Of a stretch of 64,000 bases of DNA, positions 12,735 to 24,867 are shown piece by piece. The stretch is from Leuctra nigra. Taxonomy: Eukaryota; Arthropoda; Insecta; Plecoptera; Leuctridae. Location: the NCBI GenBank assembly GCA_934045905.1, contig OW203762.1, forward strand, positions 19,810,345-19,874,344, read 5' to 3'. Under the pieces are notes generated by a model. It was not told the DNA's origin, ran no database searches, and was given only the letters and a program-made list of their open reading frames with translations. Made by a program: the position numbers and the translations under genes. Numbering within the stretch: the stretch's first letter is position 1; the number at the start of each line of letters is the position of its first letter.

Positions 12735-14190
12735 CTATATAGAGAAGTATAACTTGCTAGCCACTGCTCCTATCTCTTTGATAATTGTGCAGAACTTCAA
12801 GCAAAACGTCCAGTCAAGTCCTACAACACATAAAACTACGTTTTTATGTTGGAAATCGAGAAATCGGCGTCTATCTATTTATTTATCTTGAATATTACAT
12901 CCCAAGTGTATATTGAATGCTATGACGTCCCTCTTAAAAACGATGTGTAAATAATCAGAAAAAACATTATTAAAAGCGCTATCGATTATGAATAATCAAA
13001 CACCGAATAACTCAGCCATGAACATTGTTGTTCCACCTCTCAAAAACCCATTAAAAACCAATAAATTAATGGTTCGGAGAAGAAATTATATTTGTTACCT
13101 GTTCTTAGTCTTCGGAGCAGTGTTGATGACAGGTGGTTGTATAATGCCAATTGATTCTTTTACAGATACAAAATGACCGGCCTGCCTTCGCCAGCGACAT
13201 TGATACCAACTCTTATCAGCAAATCGTAGTATTCAGACAAGGATCATGTAACTTCAGTTGACAGTCGATCGACAATTTCTTATGGGAGAATAACATTGGC
13301 ATGTCATAGGCGATCGACAAGAAGATCGAGTCAATGCTTACGTGCCATAAGAGTTGTCGATCGACTGTGGTTATGAGATAGCAGTGCTTGGCTTATCGAT
13401 GTAAGTGAGTACAAATCGCTGGGCTTTCCGAAAGAATTAAGACTGAGCGATGGAGGTGTTAGTCCTGTAAGTGGTGGTGTAAATCGATCACTTGTACGTA
13501 TTTTCCATTGTGACGTCACAATCATCATATTTTATGGAGACAAAATTTTAACCTGGAAATTATCAAGCCTCGAATGAAAAGTTGCAGCAAAAAGATGATG
13601 TGACTGATCATAAAATAAAATTATGTATTATTCTATTCTCTTGGCTGCTACTTTTCCAAGGAGACGGATATGCGTAACCGTTAGCTACGACTACCAAATT
13701 GATGGGTCAAAGCATTTTACGCCCCGCATTTGTCAAGTTATTGGTTAATACTTGATTGACATGTAGGTCAGTGGCGATTGTAAAATGAAAACCATCAAAT
13801 ATGCATGAAGAAGAATCGACAAATGCGTCACGCACAGATAATAATGGCGGGAATTCCGTCAGATGTTTTGAAAGTGAAATTTACGGTGGAGGTACCGGGT
13901 TATTTACGCGTTACGAACCTCCCAGCGTCGATTCGAATTTGGGGACATAGAATCATAGAATGAAGAAACCGTTTCTTTCTTTATTCTATGAATTTGCAGA
14001 TATAATGCAAATTTATCATAGCAATTTGGCGTGTTATTATTCTTATTCAAGCCAAATTTCATGAAACATACATTTTCAACTGGCTCTACAATTGACATAA
14101 CGGCGACGGACGAAACGGGAATGTTGAATTTGAGAAGTTCAATGAATCTGTCTAAATTGACGCAACGGTGACGGAACACAAATGAATAAT
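12735..14190. other. Non-coding stretch
   Basis: No gene recognised. The one notable structure is the inverted repeat at 13262-13367. Confidence 0.45.
13262..13367. repeat. 106-bp imperfect hairpin
   Basis: Left arm 13262-13300 begins CAGTCGATCGACAATTTCTT and right arm 13330-13367 is its imperfect reverse complement, with a 29-nt loop. The first 15 bp pair perfectly. It could be a small fold-back MITE or a precursor-sized RNA hairpin. No target-site duplication is evident. Confidence 0.55.
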
Positions 14191-14199
14191 TGTGTGTTA

Positions 14200-14830
14200 A
14201 TTTGCACTATTCTCGCACTATTCTGCGACTAGGCCGATGGCGCCGGATGAATGATTATTATGCAGATAACTAGGAAAACGCTCTGTGCAACGCGTTACTA
14301 AGCCAGCCTTCGAACTGCATCCGATTTGATATGCGCGTTTCTGCCTTGGAACTGAAGCATCAAGACAGCAGGGATGAAAATTTAGTATACATTTTTCAAA
14401 TATTTCAAGATTATAGAATAAAATGTCTTTAAAATGACAATAACGAAAATAACGACAGATTATATAGACTTCAAATTGGCAAAAATACCTAAAAATGGCC
14501 CCAATGACCATGCAAAGGTCAAACGGTTCTAGTTTAAATTTCAAAAATCACATGATTAGATGATTTTAAATTTTAACCAATGGGAGGATTTGTCTGAAAC
14601 TTTCTAAGATTGGGGACAATGTTGGTTGCAATAATTTTGCAAAATTACAAATTGATCGGACCAATTCCAATCGAAAGATAATTTTCTTAAAATTTGAACC
14701 AATCACAGGATCCCGTTCAAAAACGATCCCATGAGACTGCTTAGTATGTGCGCAAAATTTCAGATCGATTGCGGTTGTGCAGTTTGACCTGGGCAGTGAG
14801 ATTAATGAGATGTTGCCTATCAGTACGGAA
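14200..14830. repeat. Dispersed repeat family, partial copy, fused to a SINE tail
   Basis: Begins with a reversed SINE tail (14208-14255, GCACTATTCTGCGACTAGGC), then the ACTAGGAAAACGC module (14269-14325). It continues with sentence-like repeats such as TTTTAACCAATGGGAGGATT (about 14572) and CAAAATTTCAGATCGATTG (about 14753). The same phrases recur at 30.4-31.0 kb and 62.1-63.6 kb. No protein is recognised. The class of element is unknown. Confidence 0.6.
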
Positions 14831-15289
14831 CCTTCCAATCCAAGTATCAATCAATCACTGGACTATTCGGCAAGATCGTGCATCAACCTGCATTGTAATT
14901 GCCTGGTACTTGCACAATAGCTCCGTGCACTTGCTCCGAAAGCCATGAGTCACTTGCTCGACCTCTCGTGACTCGAGTTACAATCAAAACAGAACACTTC
15001 ACTGCTCAATAATTAACACCGAAAACTGGTAATTCTATTTTTATGGGTCAAGTCGATTTGTCGTGTCGTCATCATTCGGAATATTTATTTATTAACTACT
15101 ATTTAGCACCCTCACCCTCAAGGTTGTTTTTATTATTGAAATCAATTCTCACCTCTCAAGCTCACGCACAGAGCTGGCTTTATTCCAGAATAAATAAACG
15201 TTTCAAATGAAACATTGAATGAACAAGTTACAGAAACTGCGAAGCAATCAGCTGATGAAACCGCTGATCAATAATTTATAATTGTCATT

Positions 15290-15568
15290 AACGTCGCACT
15301 GTTTTGCAACTAGGCCAACGTTGATGGATGAGTGATTATAAGGATGATGGATGATGATTAACAGATTAGGATGGATGGTGGGAAGGAGGTGGTCGTGTGA
15401 AAATAAGCGAAGTAAAGTTGGGATGATCGTAAGAATCATTGCTAATATTTTGCCACTCGAGGAAAATAGCGAAAAATCCTCAGTCAAGACGGCTGCGAGG
15501 ATCGAACTGGGGACCACCGGAGTGCGAATCCAGAGCGATAACTACTAGAGCCAACTTGCTCTGTCAAT
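15290..15568 (-). repeat. tRNA-derived SINE, family 1
   Basis: Read on the minus strand it has a tRNA-like head (GCTCTAGTAGTTATCGCTCT as A-box region and CAGTTCGATCCTCGC as B-box), a pyrimidine-rich body, and the tail GGCCTAGTTGCAAAACAG. A plus-strand copy is at 20345-20545 and a head-only copy at about 25470-25575. SINEs are copied by a partner LINE; none with this tail is visible here. Confidence 0.7.
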
Positions 15569-15850
15569 CGTTATCGGTGACAAATACTTCAAATCAGAAA
15601 GAAAAACAAGAATCTCACAAAAAGAAAAGGCGTGGACAGTTTTTGACAGAAGTCATAAAAAAATTCGTAGAATGCAGTAGAATGCCTCCTTTGTTAGAAA
15701 TAATTTTAACTTATGTTTAAAACAATCTATGTCAGATGTGGTTTTTATGATCTCAGGGAGGTTATTGTATAATTTAAGTTTTTCGTAGTTTGAGTTTTTT
15801 TGAATTTTTTTTGTTCTATGGTTAGTTACATGTGTATCTTCCTTCCTTCT

Positions 15851-17455
15851 TATTTATTTATTTATTTTTATTTATTTATTTATTTCGACAAAGGACATTG
15901 TAAAATTACATAAATGTACTAGAAACAATGTATATGTCAAGTCAATGTTTACATAAAATAGGTAGGTAGTAAGTATTATACAGAAATACCCGTCATACAT
16001 TCTACAAATTCAAAATAAAAATAATTTAATAATATGATATAAACAAAGATGTCTGCATTTAAATAATACAAGTACACAATAAAATCATTTTTCAACGTCT
16101 GGCTGCTGGTCACACACATGGGTTTTACATGCATTTAAATATTCGTCACTAGAATAAAAACCTCCGCTAACAAGAAATAATTTTAATTTTGATTTGAACA
16201 TTAACTCACTTTCTAAATTTTTGATACAGTTTGGTAAGTGATTATATAGATTGACTCCTTTATATGATAGATCCTGCTCATACAGGGTTGTTTTATGTTG
16301 AAGGCTGCGAAGTTTGTTTTGGTTTCTTACATTATAACGATGTACGTCCACCGGCGTATCAAACAGGTGGACGTGTTTCCTGGTTTGGATTAAAATTTCA
16401 TAGATATATAAGCTTGGCATTGTTAGTATTTTAAAATCTTTAAATAGTTCTCGGCATGAAAATCGCCTCCACTTTTTATGAATAATGCGTATTGCTGATT
16501 TTTGGACCGCAAACACTTTATTAGCATAGTATACTCCCCCCCAGAATGAAATACCGTACCTGATTAGAGGTTCAAAAAATCCAAGATATATAGTTTTCAT
16601 CATGTGTATATCAAAATTGCTTCTTAATATTCTTAATGCATAACATGCTCTCGTCAGTTTCGGCTTCAGGTTGTTGATATGGTCATGCCAATTTAGATTC
16701 TTGTCTATTTGAACGCCTAGGAATCGAGTTGAATTTATAACATTAATATCTACAGAGCCATTTGAAATTTTTGGAACATCCGCATTTATTCTCGTGTTGT
16801 GTGCATTCCGAAACGATATTAGTTGAGTTTTTGAGTTATTCAGAGCTAACTTATTTATTTCAAACCATTTATTTACATTTCTTAGAGTCATATTCAAATT
16901 TAGTTCTGCTTCCAGAATATCATTTCCCACAGCTACTATTGTAGTGTCATCCGCGAACTTAGTTATTTTGACGTTTGAGTGTTCACTCCCTAAATCGTTA
17001 ATATAAAGATTGAAAATTAATGGTCCCAGGACCGAACCTTGTGGAATTCCTGATGTTATTGTACCCTTATTGGACTGGAACTTACGCCTTGTGCCATCTT
17101 CTGATGCATGTGTAATTTCAACTATCTGGTTTCTATTCTCTAGGTAAGACATAATTAACTTAAATGCAGTGTTTCTTATTCCCATTCGATCTAGCTTTTT
17201 TGCAAGCAGATGGTGGTCAAGGCAATCAAAAGCTTTCTGAAGATCACAATACAGCCCAAGTGTGCACTTACTTTTGTCCATGGACTGCAATATGTAAGAA
17301 ATACTGTCATTAATCGCATCCGTTGTTGACATGTGGGGCCTAAATCCGAATTGGTTATTGGCTAAAATGTTATTTGAATCTATAAATGTTATGAGTCTGT
17401 CTTTAATCAGATTTTCATAGATCTTGGAAAATATAGTTAGTATATTATAGTATCA
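15851..17455 (-). mobile_element. 5'-truncated non-LTR retrotransposon (LINE)
   Basis: On the minus strand the element starts abruptly inside the reverse transcriptase at about 17455, runs through the ORF end at 16085, then a 3' UTR of about 200 bp, and ends in an (AAAT)n-type microsatellite tail (15851-15885 on the plus strand). Abrupt 5' truncation with a 3' microsatellite is typical of target-primed reverse transcription. No target-site duplication could be matched by eye. The clade is not resolved. Confidence 0.85.
16085..17452 (-). CDS. LINE reverse transcriptase, N-terminally truncated
   Basis: This is the C-terminal half of a LINE ORF2-type protein, which would copy the element RNA at a nicked chromosomal site. 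The frame is open from 17452, where a TGA precedes it, to the stop at 16085. The first ATG is internal at 17332, so no true start remains. Counting from that Met, the catalytic Asp of motif A lies in LYCDLQKAFD (about residue 30), motif B is SGIPQGSVLGP (about 94-104), and motif C is FADDTT (126-131). A thumb region and a trailing C-terminal region follow. QFGFRPH just upstream of the Met is also a conserved RT segment. Endonuclease and ORF1 are missing, so this copy cannot move by itself. The surviving frame is intact, which suggests a fairly recent insertion. Confidence 0.9.
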   Translation of the reverse strand, partial: YYNILTIFSKIYENLIKDRLITFIDSNNILANNQFGFRPHMSTTDAINDSISYILQSMDKSKCTLGLYCDLQKAFDCLDHHLLAKKLDRMGIRNTAFKLIMSYLENRNQIVEITHASEDGTRRKFQSNKGTITSGIPQGSVLGPLIFNLYINDLGSEHSNVKITKFADDTTIVAVGNDILEAELNLNMTLRNVNKWFEINKLALNNSKTQLISFRNAHNTRINADVPKISNGSVDINVINSTRFLGVQIDKNLNWHDHINNLKPKLTRACYALRILRSNFDIHMMKTIYLGFFEPLIRYGISFWGGVYYANKVFAVQKSAIRIIHKKWRRFSCRELFKDFKILTMPSLYIYEILIQTRKHVHLFDTPVDVHRYNVRNQNKLRSLQHKTTLYEQDLSYKGVNLYNHLPNCIKNLESELMFKSKLKLFLVSGGFYSSDEYLNACKTHVCDQQPDVEK

Positions 17456-17459
17456 TGCG

Positions 17460-20340
17460 GAACGAAAGTCACTAAGGAAACATATTGCTGTCACTGTACG
17501 ATGCGTAATATTTTGTGAAATCACTAGATTCGAGAATCAAGACGATTTTCCGGTGCGTAGCTTCCACAAGGAAGCGAAAGTTATGAAAAATCGAATTTCA
17601 GAATCCAAAGTCATTCCGTGAAATATGCGACTGCTCATGCGCAGATAACTTGACACGTCACGCATCCAGTTACGATCTGACACCGAGTCACGAACCCGGG
17701 ACTACTTCCTCTACACACCTTGATCATCGCATCATTGGGCCTGGTGGTGTGGGTGGCCAAGGTTGACTGTTTCGCAGTTTGCACGGCGGCTAGGAACAAT
17801 GGCAAGACAGTGAACAGGCACAAGGCCACGTGACTGCAGGATTTATCACGTGACGAAAACCCGCGTGAGATATTTAACTTCATTGTTGAGTTGAGTTCAT
17901 TAGGTCCAAGTGACAGACAGACAATCACCTTTAACTACTATAATTAATCCTGTGCAATCAAAGCGATATGGCTTCATTTTTAAGGGTGAATTTCTATAGC
18001 TACTCAACCTTATAACTCCATGCTTAGATGGCGCCTTATAATAGAATGAAATATTTTTTAGGCCTAAGTTCCAGCACAACGTTTTGATATATTGTGAATA
18101 TCTAAGGTCGAAATTATACTACTAGGATACTGTAAAATCACCATCTATAGTTCCCCCCCCCCCCCCAAATTAAGGTGTTGATCACCCTTAAACAGCGTAA
18201 TGCCGATAATGGTGACTCATAGTAATGTAAATTAACCAATTAGTTTCGTTGGCGTTACCAAGATGTATTACCATTGACAAACAATTCTTGGAAGTCAATG
18301 ATAATAATTAATATTATCATAATAGTAATAGTAATTTAGTTTAAATACCGCCGACTAGAATTTATACATTCGTAAAAGTATAAAACACTATTTTCATAAT
18401 CAGTAATAACATAAATATTTCCAGGGGGGCTTGAACCCCTGAGAATTCACGAAATGGACACCCCTATTTACTCTTACATCATTACCATTGTCAACATTTT
18501 GTAAGAATATTCTTTCTTGAAGTCCACATACCACAGCTAACACGAGACACTCATCTTCTACATTTTATTGACCGTACTTAGAGCATTATTACGCAATATG
18601 TTGTACCAATAATAATTTAGGTAGCAAGTAAAATCAGCATTCAAGGTTCCAACAAAATGCTGCGTAATTCGGTAAGTATTTGAATACATTTAGAAAATAT
18701 TGGTTTACCCATGATTTAAAAAGATGACTCGTCCGTTTAAGGTGGCTTATCCAATCGGGCATGGTCTCAATTTTCATAATTTTTTGTCTATTGTTAATCA
18801 TGCCATACACAATCCTTGAAAAATTAAACACTTCTCGTGTCTAGTTTCTGAGATCAATTGAGTTGTCTTCCCCATGTTATCTTATGGCAGCCAAGTAAAA
18901 TCCTCGGTAAAATCGTTTCACATTCAGGCTAATAATGATGATCTAATTTTTATGTAGTCCCAACTTTGATCAAAAAACTTTTTTTCTGGTAGATATATGG
19001 ATATCCTATTAGGGAAAAAATTGAAAACAATACCAACGTGTGCTATTTTAGAAGTTATCAGCCAAAACGCAATGATTTTCCTATACCTCCTGTGTTAAAG
19101 TTTTGTTCATTCTGAAGGCAATCATTTTAAACCTCGCTGTAAGACAGGAGTTGCAAGTTAAATGACATTTTATGATTTGTTTATACTTAAATAGAGTTCA
19201 AATGTTGGAAAGGTAATTCATGATGGTAATTTCAAAAAATAAATATTTTGGAATGTTCGATCGGTTGAGCCCCGCCTGCTCAGTAGATTGAATTACAACA
19301 TTATACAGGGCTCTATTCTATAACTTCAACGTTCCCGATTCTGCTGGAATCCGATTCACGGCCATATTGATAAATGATAACATTGCATGGAAACTGATTC
19401 CACCATGAATCACGAATTTTTAAGCTAAAGAATAGGGTCCCTGAAGCCGATTATTCAACATAGAAAGTATAAGAAATCAGAGTACATAATTGACTCTCTG
19501 ATGCACAACAGATTTGTTATATCCTATAATTAATTTACATACTTACATGTCTATTCCATTAGTATGATCTAACTGCATTATGCAATTTACCGATAACTGT
19601 CGTGAATTCGACCTTGGGCCGTGGGATTTGGGAGGAAACGTGGACCAGAAATGAGGATATCCACTTTCCTTGATCCAGTCGAGAAACAATGGCTAGTATT
19701 TTATAATTGTGGGAGAATTGTGTTACTCAACTTAACCTACCGCCCAGCGCAGCACCAATCTGAGAGATCAAGTCCACATTACACTGTCAGACCACGCACT
19801 CAATATCAACTCGTTATCCCATTCAGACATTTACTAGACGGGAGCGATTTGGCGGCTTGTTGCAGGCACTTTTTTGGATGCGATTGGTGACAAAATGGGT
19901 AGACGAAAAGGTTTAAAGTTTTAATCACGATTAGAATAAAAGACAAACTTAGGGTTATACCTACTTGGTACATTTTTTTGCTTTGTAAATTAGTAATAAT
20001 TAGTTGATCTTTGGTAAAAATTGTATATTTTCTTGTCTATAGCTGGGTGCCGTATGAAATTGAATTTTAAAAATGTGCCAATTGTGATAACCCTAAGTTT
20101 GTCTTTTATGTAAAACCATGATTAAGCAAAAATAAAAAAGTGCATCTAATATACATCAGACTGATCATGTGAACATCCTATCAAAGTAACACCCACTTAT
20201 GAAACAATTTTTCTCTCTCAATTTGCCAAAACGGCCGAGCGCTCGCACCACCAACCATTACCAAGGACCAAGGAAGACTATATTTACTTTCTCGTTTTCC
20301 TGGAAGTCATAAAAATTGCATACATTTTGCAACACGATCA
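17460..20340. other. Non-coding stretch with SINE relics and a C14 run
   Basis: No gene recognised. B-box-like relics occur at about 17685-17705 (minus strand, CCCGGGTTCGTGACTCGG) and 18422-18445 (minus strand, CAGGGGTTCAAGCCCCCC). A C14 run lies at 18153-18166. The rest is AT-rich with no repeat I can place. Confidence 0.45.
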
Positions 20341-20344
20341 TTTG

Positions 20345-20545
20345 TGGAGCAAGTTGGTTCAGGCAATAACGCTCTGGATACGTCCATCCGAAAGGACGAA
20401 AGGCAAATGCTGGGAAGGTTCCCATTAATAAGTCCCGACCGCCTCCTTCCACCCACCCACCTTATTTCTCAATCGCCTTCTCCCCATATTCATCCCAATC
20501 ATTCATCCACCGCTATTATTGCAGAACAGGGAGACGCACATTGAA
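20345..20545 (+). repeat. tRNA-derived SINE, family 1, second copy
   Basis: Collinear with the copy at 15290-15568 in reverse orientation: GCAAGTTGGTTCAGGCAATA, then AACGCTCTGGATACGTCCA, a pyrimidine-rich body (CCGCCTCCTTCCACCC), CATTCATCCACC, and a tail with GCAGAACAGGGAGACGCAC. The B-box is degraded, so this copy is probably older. Confidence 0.6.
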
Positions 20546-23500
20546 AAAATCTTCGTAATTTGTAGACAAGTTACTGAGATTTTTTTCTAAGCGCAATTGA
20601 CTTTCTGCAGGAAGTACACAAGTACAGAGCAAAGATATTTATTATGTTATCAATTAGCAGACAGGAAACCTGTGTGCGTACGCCCATGTTTATAGCTAGA
20701 ATCTGATGTTATCTCAGTAGATAGTACGTAACAGGGACTTGCATACCACATGACTCCACAAATTCTAACGCCATCTGAATCATCGTCATTGCTTCAAGCA
20801 TGTAATTTCTACATTCACGTGAAAATCTTACAATGAGTCAAATAAAACAATCTTGTTATTCCCACATTATCTCAGTAAAAAACATCCAGTGTCATTTCCA
20901 TAATATTATCCCTAGAACATGTGTGTGTAAACCTTCGAGAGTTATGGGTGCAATTGGGATGTAAAAGGTATTTTACCGCACCCGTATTGCATATCCATGA
21001 GCTAGCCTTAGAAAACAACCTTTGCAATTATCACCTTGAGGGTGAACCATGAAGGTAGTTAATAGCGTCGCAAGTATTATTTATTCTGTCAGTGTTCAAG
21101 GGCTGACTCTAGTTCACCCGCACCCTCTTCTAACATATTTCAGTCTCAATTAATAAAGTTCGAATTTTAGAATTATGGAAAATTAGAATAATAATTAAAA
21201 TGAATCGCTGGGAACATGAGTACCAAGTTTATTCCGATTAAGCAAATGGGTTTTTGTTTCATGGTGGATTTGAAGAGATTAGAAACTTTAAAATTATAAT
21301 TATAATGTTAATTATAATAGTCATAGTACACAATTATAATGTATAATTTTGGTACCTATGTATACGATTATATATCTGGGATTACTAGACACGCTTTTGT
21401 AACGCGTTGATAAGCGAGTACCGGCATGTGCAACACCTCGAACCAAAATGCCATTATATTACAGAAACATAACACGATCAAATCAATATCAAATGAACTT
21501 GTACTACAGTCTTCTTCTATTTAGTACTAGGTTGGTTAACATTTTGAACACAGTGCTATTAAAAATGTACAACCTTTACAACACTTTTTCTACCTTTCAC
21601 GCTGGTATGATTTTAATTCAATTAGATTGTTTTGTTTTTTACATTAATTATGATTCAAATACACTCTGACGTGGAAACAAACCCCAATAACTTGCAAGTG
21701 ATCAAGGTGTGGTGCATGTATTGATAGAGCAATTTCAACAATTTCAAAAAAAAAAATTGACCGAATGTCTGAAAATTTCGTTTGGAGCTTTTTGAATTTT
21801 CGACTAGGTACTTTGTTCCTAACTAGTTTATCTAACTTCCGGTAAACATGGATACCTAATTTATATCAATCATAGAAACATCGATAGAAACTGTTGGTAA
21901 GGAAGTAAAATGAAACGGAGATCCGAGCCAAAAGGAGACATTGCTTCGCGACAATGTTTTGCCAACTCGGCAATGAATCAGTGGAGCAAAAGTCAAACAA
22001 TGGTTGTCTAAATTCTCAATCATGAGCCTTTGGCGACATTCGAGCACATTTCTCCGCCACTTCTTATCAGGAAGAGAATTCCACTCCACTCCAGTGCGGA
22101 TTAATTCTCGTGGCTTGAATACCAACAGGTGGTTTTCTACCGGCGTTCGCTTTCACCCTGCATTCAGGAACAATGTGACGTTTTGCGGCGTTTAATTCGA
22201 CCAAGACAGAGGTAATTGCTCGAGCTCGACGTTCGCCGGCTTTTGTTGCCGCACAACGTGATTATTTTGCCCACGAAATTAACTGCAAGCACAGCGGAAA
22301 ATAGCGGCTTATAGAATGCCGTAATGAATGCAAATCGTATTATTAATAGACCGTCTAATTACTGTCAAAATTCTGCAAAACAGTAGGTACTCTTCTTGAA
22401 GTCGTTAAAAAGATTAGTGATTTGATGGGTCACCGCAGCACAAAATTCGTTGCTTCCACATAACAAAATTAAAGATACAATTGGTGTAATACATTTCTAA
22501 TCTGTAGGTAAAAAATAAACTAGGGAAAACGCCCCAAACTAGAATTCTTCGAACCTTTTAAATAATATAAAATAATTATAGTTTATAGACATGTTTCATA
22601 AGTTCAGTAGAAAACAATCCAGTCTCTCTATTACTAATGATTCAGTGTATACCTAATTATAAAGTTGGCAGGTGCCATGAAAGATCATTGAAGTAATTGC
22701 CTTCGTAACATGCAATGATACGTCACACGCAGATTTTCCCGCCAAGAAACCATTTGAAATTATTCGATTTATAATAGGAACAAAACTTGACATTTTTAAG
22801 ATGACAAATATGATTTTTTGGCGGTGCTATCTAAAAACTGACATGACTAAATCATGAAAGTACCTTATTGACACGTTTCTTGTTAGTGTCCTATATTGGC
22901 GTTACTTTCGAATTCACGTTAGTTGCAAGTAACAACATGTCAGGTTTATTGTCCCGCATACAAAATATTGCAATAAGTTTGAGGAGTACAGCAATGAAGC
23001 ACTCGCACCTGGGTGAGAACTTGTGTAACAATGTTCCCATCACGAAACTTCACAACCTTTACTGTGACCTGCATTTATACCTTATTTATTATAGTTTAAT
23101 GGGCGTTAATCAAATACCAATAGTTTTCAACAACACCGCCTAATTAAAGGGACAACCTACCATCAAGTTAAATAAATACGCCGGAAATAGAAGTTGTTAT
23201 TGATTAATAAATCAACGATGTAAAATTGTGTGCAGTGCACATTTACACTTGCCCCTACTATTTATGTTTCATTTAGTACTGCTAATTTTAGGAAGATAAA
23301 AGATAATTAGATAAATTTATAGAATAGATTTTTAGAAGCAGGTATTATTACCTATGTAGCCGTCAGTATGACCTGTCATAAATACGTACAATTATGATTT
23401 GTGGAAATCACAATGTTACACATTGTTTTATATTCACAGATTCCATATATCGGGCCTTAGTGGAGCGAATGTTGTCTATTTTTTTAACTGCAGTACGCAT

Positions 23501-24200
23501 TATAAAAATAAATTAAACAAGCTAATTTTTAATAACTAGTGCCACGCACGAGTGCCTCAATTTTCAGTCGACTTTCCACTTAAAAATTAAATTAATGCAT
23601 AACCGAAAGTAAATGATTAAGCAGTACCGTATAAAGTAACCCAACTAGAAGAGCAATATTTGTAAAAACGATAGTAAAATTATAGTGAGTCATTAAGTAC
23701 TACGTAAAAGCGTGTACATATCGACCTTCAGACTTATAAGAAGAGCAATAATTGATTTCAGAAAGCTCTCAATTAAAGTGGGCAGCCTGCAAAATGTTTT
23801 CTATTCCTCAGGTAGGTGTGTTATTACAAATCTAAAGTTCACGCAGTGTTCTAGATTCGCAAATAATATACATTGTCATTTAAAAGTCACTCGAGGTATG
23901 CATTATCATACCGGACTACGAAACCCGTCGATCGATGTTGTTGTTGATAACAATCATCGTATTGTCTTGTAACTGGAACCTGTATTAATAGAGGGCAGGG
24001 CAAACAGATTACACATCGTGTTGTGATTGTATAATCGATTGTGCGAAGGGGGAAGGAACTGACATAAACGAGTGTGTTGACGGTAACACGGAGGGGGGTG
24101 GGAGTGCATAATAAACTACCTGTAGGTTATTGATTCCGAAAAATAAACGTATTTTTGATGATAGTGAATTCTTTAGAGCAATGATATTTAGAGTCGAAGT
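20546..24200. other. Non-coding stretch
   Basis: Contains one ACTAGGAAAACGC-family module at 21384-21450 (TAACGCGTTGATAAGCGAG, then CACCTCGAACC). At about 21926-21957 it has GAGCCAAAAGGAGAC followed by GCTTCGC, also present near 63340. A minus-strand open frame at 21856-22125 is moderately protein-like but begins with GTG and matches nothing I know. Confidence 0.45.
21384..21450 (+). repeat. ACTAGGAAAACGC module, copy c
   Basis: Reads ACTAGACACGCTTTTGTAAC, then GCGTTGATAAGCGAG, then CAACACCTCGAACC, matching copies at 30418 and 62468 block by block. Confidence 0.6.
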
Positions 24201-24395
24201 TAGGGTCACCCGGGGGAAGTGTGGACACTTTTTCAGTAGTTGGAGTTCAACATGCTGAAAAGGGCACAAGTCCTTGAGCAAATCAATTCAAAATTTTAGG
24301 AAGTCTTAAACGTATTCTTGTTATCATATAAAAAAATTGAAAAAGTCAGAATAGTGTTGTCAATGAGCAGGCTTTAAGAAAATGTAGACATACCT

Positions 24396-24439
24396 CCGTG
24401 TCACACTTCCCCCATCAAAATGGGGGAAGTGTGACACGG
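24396..24439. repeat. Perfect 20-bp-arm hairpin in the pogo-like element
   Basis: Arms CCGTGTCACACTTCCCCCAT (24396-24415) and its exact reverse complement (24420-24439) around a 4-nt loop. A further direct copy of the motif follows at 24442. Confidence 0.9.
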
Positions 24440-24534
24440 ACTGGGGGAAGTGTGACATGTACTGTTATGAAGAGTAAGTACTGCATTCTAATGTGTGAGT
24501 AAGGTAACTAATGAGGATGAATTTTAAGGTATAT

Positions 24535-24867
24535 TCATGAACAACCAAAAATTAAAATTAAATATGTAATTTGAACAGCTTTGTTCATATAATCAATATA
24601 TTTAACAAATTTCAATTCCGTTTCCAGAGGAAGAGTAGACTTTCTACCCCCTCCTCCAACGACTCCAGCAGTAGGCTGTCTTTGGCTCTTCCCTTTCCAC
24701 CCAATAATTTTGAGATGAAGCGTTGATCGAGGGATATTGAAATATTTGGCCGCTTTACCAAGAGACATCAAATTCCTTTTAACATGGTCACAAGCTTTAT
24801 CCATGTCTTCTAGAGACCATCGTCCCCCTTCCCCTCTATTGGTTGTTCGAATTCGATTTCGAGGCAT
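24535..24867 (-). pseudogene. pogo/Tigger transposase, DNA-binding N-terminus only
   Basis: Starts at a true ATG (24867) with MPRNRIRTTNRG, followed by a Psq/CENP-B-type helix-turn-helix at about residues 15-55. Its key positions are W17, the run LGKAAKYFNIPRSTL and the following basic patch. A Gly-rich linker and GRKSTLPLETE come next, the usual lead into the second helix-turn-helix. After about residue 90 the frame runs into AT-rich sequence and stops at 110 aa, whereas pogo-type transposases are about 450-550 aa, so the second half of the DNA-binding region and the whole DDE domain are gone. Upstream on the same strand, AAAG|GTAAGT at about 25080-25090 and an acceptor ending CCTATAG at about 24880 suggest a spliced 5' UTR. 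Non-functional as a transposase; a DNA-binding-only product is conceivable but not shown. Confidence 0.75.

Noticed and set aside
21856..22125. Gene fragment resembling a LINE C-terminus (VEWNSLPDKKW)
   Set aside because: Similarity is one short phrase, the frame begins with GTG, and part overlaps a dispersed repeat phrase.
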